In this document: piece after piece, positions 6,448 through 12,869 of the stretch
Position numbering within the stretch: position 1 is the stretch's first letter
Layout of the letters: each line of letters starts with the position of its first letter
From: Chloroflexota bacterium
GTDB taxonomy: Bacteria > Chloroflexota > Dehalococcoidia > Lucifugimonadales > JADFKI01
DNA length: 15,305 nucleotides
Reading direction: 5' to 3'
Assembly: GCA_022565015.1 (NCBI GenBank)
Contig: JADFKI010000055.1
Location: 1-15,305, forward strand
The notes under the pieces: generated by a model
What the model saw: the letters and a program-made list of their open reading frames with translations, nothing else
Told to the model about the DNA's origin: nothing
Databases searched by the model: none
Translations under genes and position numbers: made by a program

Positions 6448-6879
6448 GCAGTTGTGCACGCGGTGTTTAGGGCATTTCGAATCCTTGTCGTTTCAGACAG
6501 CATCGTATTTCAGTAGACACAACGTGTCTTATTCCTCCTAAAGCCGGCCGGGGATACGCCGCTAAGACAATGACTGCATATCCTTGGTCGGCGCCATCCG
6601 TTCGGCGTACGCCTACCCTTGGCATTGATCCTCCTAAACCGTCCCTCTGCTCGACGCCTTACGGCGACGACTTATCCGTGTATTCTCCTCGGCTAACCTG
6701 GTATTCAATATCCAGCAGACCCAGAATATGCGAACGTTTTCATGCAATGGATGTAAATTGACCATTAATAGCAAAATTATCAATCTTGGGCCAATCCTAA
6801 CTCAGAGTTCGTCGGCAGATGCCATTCCGTCAGCCGATCAAGAGAATTCAATGTTTGCATGTTAAGGAGGCGAACATTA
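6448..6879. other. Intergenic stretch before the PNPOx-like gene
   Basis: 432 bases. Contents seen are a perfect 6-bp hairpin AGACAC-AAC-GTGTCT (6515-6529), two copies of TCCTCCTAAA about 95 nt apart, an AT-rich part from about 6735 to 6790, and a small minus-strand ORF listed separately. A 63-codon plus-strand frame at 6570-6761 has no protein-like features and no ribosome site. No clear promoter for the downstream gene was found (TTGACC at 6758 lacks a matching -10). Confidence 0.6.
6467..6625 (-). CDS. Possible 52-aa ORF with strong ribosome site
   Basis: On the minus strand TTTAGGAGG lies 4 nt before ATG 6625, and the frame runs 52 codons to TAA at 6467-6469. The protein starts MPRVGVRRTDGADQGYAVIV and contains a Cys-Cys pair near residue 42. 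No family is recognised. The identical TTTAGGAGGA string also occurs within the ORF near 6535, so the ribosome site could be a coincidence of a repeated motif. Treat as tentative. Confidence 0.25.
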   Translation of the reverse strand: MPRVGVRRTDGADQGYAVIVLAAYPRPALGGIRHVVSTEIRCCLKRQGFEMP

Positions 6880-7440
6880 ATGGGGAAAAGATTTGAAGAA
6901 TTAAGCGCCGTATTCACGGAATTCATAGAGCGCCAACATATGTTCTTCGTTGACACTGCGGCGGCCGACGAGCGAGTGAATGTGTCGCCCAAGGGAATGG
7001 ACTCGCTCCGCATACTAGGGCGAAATAGAATCGTATGGCTAAATCTGACCGGCAGCGGCAACGAGACGGCGGCACACGTCGTTGAAAACGACCGAATGAC
7101 CCTCATTTTCTGCGCCTTCGAAGGGCCCCCGATGATACTCCGGCTGCTTGGCCGCGTAAAGCCATATCATCCCAGGGACCCGGAGTGGAACGAGTACATA
7201 TCCATGTTCCCAACCATGACAGGCAGCCGGCAGATATTCGATCTCGAAATCGACCTGGTTCAAAGCTCCTGCGGAATGGCCGTCCCATATTTCGATTTCA
7301 ATGAGCAACGAGACCAGCTGACGCTCTGGGCTGATAAGAAAGGCCACGAAGGAATATCCCAGTTTTGGGGAGAACGAAATCAAGAGAGCGTCGACGGCAA
7401 GCCGACGAGAATTCTGGCGGAAGAGCAGGTCGTTACCTGA
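6880..7440 (+). CDS. Pyridoxamine 5'-phosphate oxidase family (FMN-binding split-barrel) protein
   Basis: A 186-residue protein of the PNPOx-like split beta-barrel family. It shows the typical opening VFTEFIERQHMFFVDTAA, then ADERVNVSPKGMDSLRIL (the 'vNvSPKG' turn), RIVWLNLTGSGNETAAHV and MTLIFCAFEGPPMILRLLG, which form the FMN-binding barrel. Members range from true pyridoxamine phosphate oxidases to F420- or heme-binding enzymes, and the substrate cannot be set from sequence. ATG 6880 is chosen because AAGGAGG (6864-6870) lies 9 nt upstream. A second in-frame ATG at 6859 would overlap that site. The gene stands alone: nothing adjacent suggests a pathway. Confidence 0.87.
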   Translation: MGKRFEELSAVFTEFIERQHMFFVDTAAADERVNVSPKGMDSLRILGRNRIVWLNLTGSGNETAAHVVENDRMTLIFCAFEGPPMILRLLGRVKPYHPRDPEWNEYISMFPTMTGSRQIFDLEIDLVQSSCGMAVPYFDFNEQRDQLTLWADKKGHEGISQFWGERNQESVDGKPTRILAEEQVVT

Positions 7441-7622
7441 AGGTTGTAACGGACTCACGGTACAAAACTGAAACCGCGATTCCAGTGAAATCCACTACAG
7501 AGCGTGACGACATGCGGAGGCTGCGACACATCCTGAAGGACCATGGTTGGCAGGGGGCGAACGCTCGCGGGGAATCGCTCTACGAGGCCTGCCGCATCCG
7601 GCATCGAGTCAGATGGGGTGAG

Positions 7623-7705
7623 TGCCGAAGGTCGGAGTCGAACCGACACGTCCGTGAGGACAACGGTTTTTGAGACCGCCGCGTCTACCATTCCGCCACT
7701 TCGGC
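7623..7705 (-). tRNA. tRNA-Leu (CAA)
   Basis: On the minus strand a full class II tRNA folds. The acceptor GCCGAAG pairs with CTTCGGC, then come a D arm with GGTAGACGC, an anticodon stem GCGGT/ACCGT (one G·U) with loop CTCAAAA and anticodon CAA, a long variable arm, and a T arm GTCGG-TTCGACT-CCGAC. The discriminator is A. The 3' CCA is not encoded (GCA is followed by CTC), so it must be added by the CCA-adding enzyme. The extra arm and CAA anticodon identify leucine (UUG codons). Confidence 0.96.
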
Positions 7706-8129
7706 TTAGTCCCTGTATAAGCCGGTAACTAGCCTTCCCAGCGCCTCGGTATTCTCCGTTCTTGACGACCATTTGACGACAACGGCCTCTGAATAGGTCC
7801 GGCTGCCAACAAACTAGTAACATTCTACTACGTCTTGTACGGTCTGGTTAATACCGATTCCTTATGCCTTCGAGCGCGTAGCCGCCACGATGGTCCCAAC
7901 CGTCCAGCGTAACCTACGGCTCCACTTCTTCAGCATCCTAAAATTCCTTGGCTGCCAAAATCATCTGTGGCGCCACAAGTTTGCGGGAAACGTCGGAGGC
8001 CGTATTGCTCTAGTTGTAGTTGGCCGCTCCGCGGGCGAAGACTCGTTCATGCTCCAGCATACCGACTCCGTACGGCCGACCCTCATTACTTTTGCCTCTT
8101 CCGAGAGTCGGCCTAACGGGAGTGGAAAA
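7706..8129. other. Intergenic stretch between tRNA-Leu and the copper operon
   Basis: 424 bases. A long plus-strand frame crosses it and runs into copA on the opposite strand; I treat that as a shadow. Seen here are a direct repeat TTGACGAC (7762-7769 and 7773-7780, 11-bp period), a 7-bp inverted repeat GGCCGAC/GTCGGCC at 8074-8113, and a 24-codon minus-strand ORF (7936-7862, MLKKWSRRLRWTVGTIVAAT...) with AAGGA 9 nt upstream. None is convincing as a gene. Confidence 0.55.
8074..8113 (-). repeat. Inverted repeat just downstream of the copper operon
   Basis: GGCCGAC and GTCGGCC pair perfectly over 7 bp with a 26-nt interior that itself has a small CTC/GAG pairing. It lies 17 nt after the stop of the YHS gene on the minus strand. 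No T tract follows, so a role as terminator is weak; it may protect the 3' end of the operon transcript. Confidence 0.4.
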
Positions 8130-8333
8130 CTACATCTCCATCTTCTTTTCGCCGGAGAGGTACGCCTCGGGCTCCTTTTCGAATGCACGATTGCAGCCCG
8201 GTCCGCAGAAGTAGTACGTCTCACCCTTGTGTTCAAATGTGCCGCCGTTCGGCTTCTTCGTGTCGACCTCCATATTGCAGACGGGGTCTGTCGCCATCAT
8301 GCCGCCACCCCTGCTCAGAAATGGTATCCGCAT
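8130..8333 (-). CDS. YHS-domain small protein (copper-operon associated)
   Basis: A 67-residue protein made almost only of a YHS domain: TDPVCNMEVD (Cys19) and YYFCGPGCNRAFEKEPEAYL (Cys43, Cys47). YHS domains bind metal through these cysteines and occur at the ends of Cu- or heavy-metal P-type ATPases and as separate small proteins next to them. The start ATG 8333 is chosen because AGGAGGG (8347-8341) lies 7 nt upstream. Internal Met12/Met13 are alternatives with a poorer site. The gene follows copA by 30 nt on the same strand, so it is the third gene of the csoR-copA operon. A cytoplasmic copper-handling role is likely (inference). Confidence 0.85.
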   Translation of the reverse strand: MRIPFLSRGGGMMATDPVCNMEVDTKKPNGGTFEHKGETYYFCGPGCNRAFEKEPEAYLSGEKKMEM

Positions 8334-8363
8334 GTCATCACCCTCCTAGGAGTTTGTTCAAGA

Positions 8364-10850
8364 CTAGCTCGCGGTAGATTTGAATCTTCGCAGCCTCAAC
8401 GAATTCGTGACCACAGTCACCGAGCTGACAGCCATGGCCGCGGCAGCGAGAATCGGATTCAGGAAGCCGAACTCGCCAAGCACGGGCCGCAGTACTACCG
8501 GCACGTCGCCGTCGGAGAACAGCAGGAACAATACGCCCGCCGCAATGGGGATGAGCGCGACGTTATAGGCGAAGGCCCAAAAGAGGTTTTGCCTAATAGT
8601 CCGCATCGTGGCCTTGCTGAGCTTGATCGCGGTCGCTACACCGTGGAGGTCCGCGCGTATCAGCGTAACGTCGGCCGCCTCCATGGCGACGTCAGTGCCC
8701 GAGCCGATGGCGATGCCGATGTCGGCCTGGACCAAGGCCGGGGCGTCGTTTATCCCGTCGCCAACCATGGCGACCGTCTTGCCCTGGGCCTGAATCGACT
8801 TTACCTGATCGGCCTTGTCGCCCGGCAACACCTCCGCCACTACCTGGTCTATGCCGATCTCGGCGGCAATCGCCTCGGCCGTGCGCCGGTTGTCACCGGT
8901 GAGCATTACGACCTCGAGGCCCTGGTCTCGCATGGCCTTGACCGCCGCCTTGGACTCCGGGCGCAGCGTGTCGGCCACCGCGATCACTCCTCGCACCTCG
9001 CCATCAACCGCCACGAACATCGGCGTCTTGCCCTGCCGCGAGAGCTCGATCGCCCTGGCCTCCAGACCGTTCAGCTCGAAGCCCTCGCGTTGCATCAGCG
9101 CAAGGTTCCCAAGGGCCAGGGAGTTGCCGTTCAGCTTCGCCTGCACGCCGAATCCGGGAATCGCGTTGAAGTCGCTCACATCTTCAAGAGCTATTGAGCG
9201 CTGAGCTGCCTCCGATACGATGGCGTCGGCGAGAGGGTGCTCCGAGCCGCGTTCAACCGACGCCGCCAACCTGATGAGCTCCGCCTCGCTAATATTTTCC
9301 GTGACTATGTCGGTCACCGAAGGCTTTCCCTGAGTCAAGGTGCCCGTCTTGTCCAGAACCACGACCTGAATCTTATGCGCGCGCTCCAGGGCCTCTGCGC
9401 TGCGAATAAGGATGCCGCTCTCGGCGCCTTTGCCGGTGCCGACCATAATCGCGGCGGGAGTCGCAAGCCCCATGGCGCATGGGCAAGCGATGATCAGAAT
9501 AGCAACAGCGGTAAGTATGGCGTACACATAGCTTGGAGAGGGGCCGAAGGCGAGCCATACTGCGAACGTTACGGCCGCAATGCCTATGACCGTGGGAACG
9601 AAGTACGCCGAGATCTGGTCCGCAAGTCTCTGGATCGGCGCCTTGGAGCCCTGCGCCTCTTCGACCAGGCGAATGATCTGAGAAAGCATGGTGTCGCGAC
9701 CGACCTTGCCGGCACGGAAGGTGAAGCCACCCGTTCCATTGATCGTCGCGCCGAAGACCTCGCTGCCCGCAGCCTTTTCCACGGGCACGCTCTCGCCGGT
9801 GAGCATCGACTCGTCTACGGAAGAAGCCCCCTCGACGACCTCTCCGTCCACAGGCACTTTTTCGCCGGGACGCACGATCACCAGGTCGCCTACTTCCAGG
9901 TCCTCGATGGGAATGTCGACATGCTCTCCGTCGCGTACAATCCTCGCGGTCTTGGGAGCCAGGCCGGCCAGGGCCTTGATGGCGTTGGATGCACGGCTCT
10001 TGGCACGCGCCTCCAGGTACTTCCCCAACAGGACCAGTCCGATGATGGCCGTCGAGGTGTCGAAGAAGGTCTCGGCGCCGACGCCCTCGAAGAAGAAGGT
10101 TCCGGCGAAAAACGTAACCGCAAGGCTGTACAGGAAGGCGACCGAGGTGCCCACGGCTATCAGCGTGTTCATGTTGCTCGTGCGGTGCTTGAGGGCGCCC
10201 CAGGCGCCCACGTAGAACTGCTTCGCGGCCCAGATCTGTATCGGTGTGGCCAGCACGAGCAGCAAGTAGTCCATCTTGAACGGCAAGGCAGCCCCCGCGC
10301 CCGGAGTAAACATGATCGCCATGATAAGACCGGCCACGGCGAGGCTGACGATGAACTTGGTGCGCAATACCTTGACGTCCTTGGGAGTCGCCGCATCGTC
10401 GTATTCGTCGCCAACGATTCCCACCACCGAATAGCCGGAGTCCTCGACGGCGTGTCGTATGTCCGAGATGCCGGCCACACCCGGGACGAAATCGACCGTT
10501 GCCCGCTCCGTCGCCAGATTGACCGTTGCATTCAATACGCCTTCGATTTCCCCAATAGCCTTCTCCACATGACCTACGCACGAGGCGCAGGTCATGCCGC
10601 CGATCGCCAGCGTCGCCCTCTCCGTGCCGACGCCGTAACCGGCATCTTCGACGGCGTGTATCAGCTCCCCGAGTCTTGGTCCGTCATGCTCGAGGCTCAC
10701 GGTCGCCTTCTCGGTCGCCAGGTTGACGTTGACTTCCGTTGCACCCTCCACGTCTTCGAGTGCGCCCGCTACATGAGATACGCAAGAGGCGCACGTCATG
10801 CCCTTGATTGGAAGAACGATTTTTTCTCTAGTCTCTGTTGCCATCACCAT
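8364..10850 (-). CDS. copA: Copper-exporting P-type ATPase (P1B-1)
   Basis: An 828-residue Cu(I)-transporting P1B-ATPase. Two N-terminal heavy-metal-associated domains each carry GMTCASC (Cys20/Cys23 and Cys88/Cys91). Transmembrane segments follow from about 160. Actuator motif MLTGESVPVEK, membrane metal site ACPCAMGLATP (Cys456-Pro-Cys458), phosphorylation site DKTGTLTQGKP (Asp500), nucleotide-domain SEHPLADAI and hinge GDGINDAPAL are all present. The last two membrane helices have AYN and MAVSS, the extra Cu(I)-site residues of subgroup 1B-1. The protein pumps Cu(I) (or Ag(I)) from the cytoplasm. The start ATG 10850 overlaps the csoR stop as TAATG, indicating translational coupling. ATG 10844 is an alternative. 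Length and motifs are those of an intact enzyme. Confidence 0.97.
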   Translation of the reverse strand: MVMATETREKIVLPIKGMTCASCVSHVAGALEDVEGATEVNVNLATEKATVSLEHDGPRLGELIHAVEDAGYGVGTERATLAIGGMTCASCVGHVEKAIGEIEGVLNATVNLATERATVDFVPGVAGISDIRHAVEDSGYSVVGIVGDEYDDAATPKDVKVLRTKFIVSLAVAGLIMAIMFTPGAGAALPFKMDYLLLVLATPIQIWAAKQFYVGAWGALKHRTSNMNTLIAVGTSVAFLYSLAVTFFAGTFFFEGVGAETFFDTSTAIIGLVLLGKYLEARAKSRASNAIKALAGLAPKTARIVRDGEHVDIPIEDLEVGDLVIVRPGEKVPVDGEVVEGASSVDESMLTGESVPVEKAAGSEVFGATINGTGGFTFRAGKVGRDTMLSQIIRLVEEAQGSKAPIQRLADQISAYFVPTVIGIAAVTFAVWLAFGPSPSYVYAILTAVAILIIACPCAMGLATPAAIMVGTGKGAESGILIRSAEALERAHKIQVVVLDKTGTLTQGKPSVTDIVTENISEAELIRLAASVERGSEHPLADAIVSEAAQRSIALEDVSDFNAIPGFGVQAKLNGNSLALGNLALMQREGFELNGLEARAIELSRQGKTPMFVAVDGEVRGVIAVADTLRPESKAAVKAMRDQGLEVVMLTGDNRRTAEAIAAEIGIDQVVAEVLPGDKADQVKSIQAQGKTVAMVGDGINDAPALVQADIGIAIGSGTDVAMEAADVTLIRADLHGVATAIKLSKATMRTIRQNLFWAFAYNVALIPIAAGVLFLLFSDGDVPVVLRPVLGEFGFLNPILAAAAMAVSSVTVVTNSLRLRRFKSTAS

Positions 10851-11143
10851 TACCTCTTGTCCGAAAGAGCAAAAAGCTCCAATAGCTCACCGAGTACTTC
10901 GTCTTCGCGACCTTCCCTCACACCCTCGATTACACACGAGTGCAGGTGGCCTTCCAGCAGTCTGGCTTCCAGCTTGAGTATTGCCCTGCGCACCGCGAAA
11001 GTCTGCTTGAGCACGTCAACGCAATACTTGTCCTGCTCAACCATGCGCCGAATGCCGGCCAGGTGACCTTCGATATAGCTCAATCGCTTGAGCGCGTCCC
11101 GCTTGGCCTCGGGGAGGTCTTCATTTTTACTGGTCGTAGCCAC
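10850..11143 (-). CDS. csoR: Copper-sensing transcriptional repressor CsoR
   Basis: A 97-residue all-helical CsoR/RcnR-family repressor. The Cu(I) ligands are in place: Cys41 (KYCVDVLKQ), His66 and Cys70 (EGHLHSCV), with spacing 25 and 4 as in Mycobacterium tuberculosis CsoR (C36, H61, C65), plus the second-shell Tyr40 and Glu86. Apo-protein binds an operator with a G/C-rich dyad, and Cu(I) releases it. The start is GTG 11143 with an AGGA 9 nt upstream. The stop overlaps the copA start, so csoR is the first gene of its own target operon, giving negative autoregulation. Confidence 0.96.
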   Translation of the reverse strand: MATTSKNEDLPEAKRDALKRLSYIEGHLAGIRRMVEQDKYCVDVLKQTFAVRRAILKLEARLLEGHLHSCVIEGVREGREDEVLGELLELFALSDKR

Positions 11144-11172
11144 GTCTGAAATCCTGTTATGAATTAAGTTTA

Positions 11173-11193
11173 CCCTTACCCCCTGGGTAGGGG
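11173..11193 (-). promoter_or_regulatory. Candidate CsoR operator
   Basis: The core dyad is TACCC-CCT-GGGTA (11177-11189). It extends to CCCTTACCC/GGGTAGGGG with one mismatch, matching the G/C-tract inverted repeat seen in known CsoR operators. It sits at and just downstream of the predicted transcription start of the csoR promoter, where binding would block RNA polymerase. Assignment is by position and pattern. Confidence 0.75.
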
Positions 11194-11202
11194 TCTGCTA
11201 GC

Positions 11203-11231
11203 ATTATACTCACGTCCATACCGCATGTCAA
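11203..11231 (-). promoter_or_regulatory. Consensus promoter of csoR-copA-YHS operon
   Basis: On the minus strand TTGACA (11231-11226) and TATAAT (11208-11203) are both perfect sigma70 consensus with a 17-nt spacer. Transcription would begin near 11196, inside the CsoR dyad, leaving a leader of about 50 nt before csoR. Such a strong promoter implies tight repression by CsoR. Confidence 0.88.
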
Positions 11232-11241
11232 ATAGGGAGCT

Positions 11242-11276
11242 CAATAATAAAGAGGCCGGACATTGCGTCCGGCCTC
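11242..11276 (-). terminator. Intrinsic terminator of lexA
   Basis: GAGGCCGGAC and GTCCGGCCTC form a perfect 10-bp stem around a 5-nt loop. On the minus strand it is followed by TTTATTATT. It lies 26 nt after the lexA stop and ends about 10 nt before the -35 of the next minus-strand operon (csoR), insulating the two. Confidence 0.92.
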
Positions 11277-11302
11277 ACCGTATCAAACGACTTGTCTATA
11301 GG

Positions 11303-11944
11303 CTACAGCGACCTGACGACGCCGACTACCCTTCCCCGAACGGCTACGTTCTCAGCAGGCACGATGATGGGCTCCATATTCTCATTCTCGGGTTGCAAGC
11401 GAACCGTGTCACCCTCGAGATAGAACCGCTTGAGGGTGATCTCCTCCATGTCCTTAATCTCCGCTGCGACCATGTCGCCCGACTGCGGCTGCGAGATTGG
11501 CTCCAAGAGCACGAGGTCGCCATCCGTGATGAATGCATCTATCATGGAGGTGCCCTTTACCCTGAGACCGTAGACATTCGACTTACCTCCCGTTAGGAAC
11601 GATGGCAGATCTACGGTTTCAAATTCATCGGTTTCGCGTGAGCCGGCCGCTGGAATGTGCAAAGGCTCGCCTGCGGCGATGCTACCCACGATGGGAACGC
11701 TTACGATGTCCCTCCGAGAGCTCCTGAAGCCGTCAAGAAGCTCGATGCCTCTGGACACTTCGGGCAATCGCCTGAGGTGGCCCTCTCGCTGCAGGATATG
11801 GAGGTTGTAATCAACGACGGAGGTCGAGCTTATGTCGCACCCCGCCTGTATATCGCGAACGGTGGGCGGAAACTGGTGTTCATCCATGAACTTCCGGATG
11901 AACTCGAGAATGAACTGCTGTCTTTCAGAGAGCTTGCCTTTCAT
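11303..11944 (-). CDS. lexA: LexA SOS repressor
   Basis: A 213-residue LexA. The N-terminal winged helix-turn-helix is LSERQQFILEFIRKF...FPPTVRDIQAGCDISSTSV (about 5-45). The self-cleavage site is Ala91-Gly92 in GSIAAGEPLHIP, and the catalytic dyad is Ser133 (VKGTSMIDAFITDGD) with Lys172 (ITLKRFY). Note GTSM in place of the common GDSM. RecA-stimulated autocleavage is the known family mechanism. ATG 11944 is chosen because AAGGAG (11955-11950) lies 5 nt upstream. A longer in-frame start at 12022 would add 26 residues. The upstream region carries a promoter overlapping candidate LexA boxes, so autoregulation is likely. Confidence 0.96.
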   Translation of the reverse strand: MKGKLSERQQFILEFIRKFMDEHQFPPTVRDIQAGCDISSTSVVDYNLHILQREGHLRRLPEVSRGIELLDGFRSSRRDIVSVPIVGSIAAGEPLHIPAAGSRETDEFETVDLPSFLTGGKSNVYGLRVKGTSMIDAFITDGDLVLLEPISQPQSGDMVAAEIKDMEEITLKRFYLEGDTVRLQPENENMEPIIVPAENVAVRGRVVGVVRSL

Positions 11945-12026
11945 CGCGGCTCCTTCTGCTTTTCTCGTGTGATGAGTGAATCCCATCCTTACAGGGGAAG
12001 ACCCATTTAAATAGGGAAACATCTAA

Positions 12027-12094
12027 GAACGTATGGTTTGTTAAATGCTCAAACTAATGTTCTGGACCAAAGTAACAAAGTAGAACACTAGTGT
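12027..12094. promoter_or_regulatory. Candidate LexA boxes upstream of lexA
   Basis: Compared with the Gram-positive-type consensus GAAC-N4-GTTC (plus-strand reading), AAAC-TAAT-GTTC at 12051-12062 has one mismatch. GAAC-ACTA-GTGT (12083-12094) and GAAC-GTAT-GGTT (12027-12038) each have two. The first overlaps the predicted transcription start of lexA and the second overlaps its -35. Spacings are 24 and 32 bp. Binding is inference by pattern. Confidence 0.55.
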
Positions 12095-12097
12095 CAA
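12069..12097 (-). promoter_or_regulatory. lexA promoter
   Basis: On the minus strand TTGACA (12097-12092, perfect -35) is followed after 17 nt by TACTTT (12074-12069, four of six -10 matches). Transcription would start near 12062, giving a leader of about 118 nt before lexA. It overlaps a LexA box candidate. Confidence 0.65.
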
Positions 12098-12128
12098 GGG
12101 TTATATGAAGATATATTGCTGGAATTCA

Positions 12129-12158
12129 TTGACCGATAGAAGGCCTGAATGCTAGTAT
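12129..12158 (+). promoter_or_regulatory. Candidate promoter of the cupredoxin gene
   Basis: TTGACC (12129-12134) and TAGTAT (12153-12158) are separated by 18 nt, with TGC immediately before the -10 giving an extended -10 look. The start would be near 12165, about 80 nt before the cupredoxin GTG. It is back-to-back with the lexA promoter. Confidence 0.45.
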
Positions 12159-12245
12159 GTGAAAAGGTTCACCAATGGTTTTATCTGCAGACATAGTGCG
12201 AATCTCTACAATTTAGTCGGGACAGCCAGGTAACAAGGAGGAAGC

Positions 12246-12710
12246 GTGTCTAAGCGAATATTGGCGCTAATGGCAATGGTGGCACTGGTTTCAATTGCTT
12301 TGGTGGCTTGCCCTAGCGGCGCGGAACCGACTCCGGCGGCGCCTCAGAGGCCTTCTCCCCCGGTAGTCCCTCCTGCCAATACCGCCGTACCGGCGGCGCC
12401 CAGCAGCACTGGCGGGACCTCCGGCGGCGGCACGCAGGTTACCGTGTCGCTTCAGGACCCGGGCGGCTCCGGAAGCTACTCGTTCGACGCCAACGAATTC
12501 ACTTTCAGCGCCGGCGAGACCGTTTCATTCACGTTCAATGCCGAGTCCGAATTTCATACGTTCACCGTTGACGGCCTCGACATCGATGTGTCGGTAGACG
12601 GGGGGTCGTCTGAGACGTTTACTTTTACCTTCGATAAACCAGGCGAGTATAAGCTTTTCTGCGTGCCTCACGAATCCCTGGGAATGGTGGGCACCATAAC
12701 CGTACGATAG
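12246..12710 (+). CDS. Cupredoxin-domain lipoprotein (type 1 copper)
   Basis: A 154-residue exported lipoprotein. The signal peptide ends in a lipobox LVAC (Cys22), and a Pro/Ala/Ser/Gly-rich linker runs to about residue 65. The cupredoxin domain covers about 66-154. Type 1 copper ligands are visible: His104 (EFHTFTV), Cys139, His142 and Met147 in FCVPHESLGMVG. Such proteins carry electrons in respiratory chains or bind copper outside the membrane. GTG 12246 is used because AAGGAGG (12235-12241) lies 4 nt upstream. A terminator follows the stop, so the gene is monocistronic. The copper operon lies about 1 kb away on the other side of lexA. Confidence 0.9.
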   Translation: MSKRILALMAMVALVSIALVACPSGAEPTPAAPQRPSPPVVPPANTAVPAAPSSTGGTSGGGTQVTVSLQDPGGSGSYSFDANEFTFSAGETVSFTFNAESEFHTFTVDGLDIDVSVDGGSSETFTFTFDKPGEYKLFCVPHESLGMVGTITVR

Positions 12711-12729
12711 CTCTCCGCTCGATAATATG

Positions 12730-12761
12730 GAGGCGCTCGCGGAAACGGGGGCGCCTCTTTT
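12730..12761 (+). terminator. Intrinsic terminator of the cupredoxin gene
   Basis: GAGGCGC (12730-12736) pairs with GCGCCTC (12751-12757) around a 14-nt loop, followed by TTTTGT. It lies 19 nt after the cupredoxin stop. Confidence 0.8.
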
Positions 12762-12812
12762 GTCTGCTCAAGACATCTGTGCGGCAGCTCCCACTCAGCG
12801 TAAATCTGACCG

Positions 12813-12841
12813 TTGACTGACCTTGAACACCGGTCTATACT
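12813..12841 (+). promoter_or_regulatory. dnaN promoter
   Basis: TTGACT (12813-12818) and TATACT (12836-12841) with a 17-nt spacer are five of six matches each. The predicted start is near 12848, 22 nt before the dnaN ATG. It overlaps the upstream TTG in frame with dnaN, so that longer start is ruled out. Confidence 0.8.
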
Positions 12842-12869
12842 TTTGCCAAGGCTCAAGGAGGGCCCAGGA

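Noticed and set aside
7890..9197. 435-codon plus-strand frame from the intergenic region into copA
   Set aside because: Most of it lies opposite YHS and copA in the same shadow frame; no recognisable domain and no ribosome site.
9237..11066. Long plus-strand open frame (609 codons) opposite copA and csoR
   Set aside because: It is antisense to two genes with complete catalytic motifs, has no ribosome site or domain, and its length follows from codon bias of copA in a GC-rich genome.
11945..12022. Longer lexA start at 12022
   Set aside because: ATG 11944 has AAGGAG at ideal spacing and matches LexA N-termini; the extra 26 residues look like leader sequence.
12813..12869. Longer dnaN start at TTG 12813
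   Set aside because: The TTG is the -35 hexamer of the dnaN promoter, and ATG 12870 has the AAGGAGGG site and matches family N-termini.
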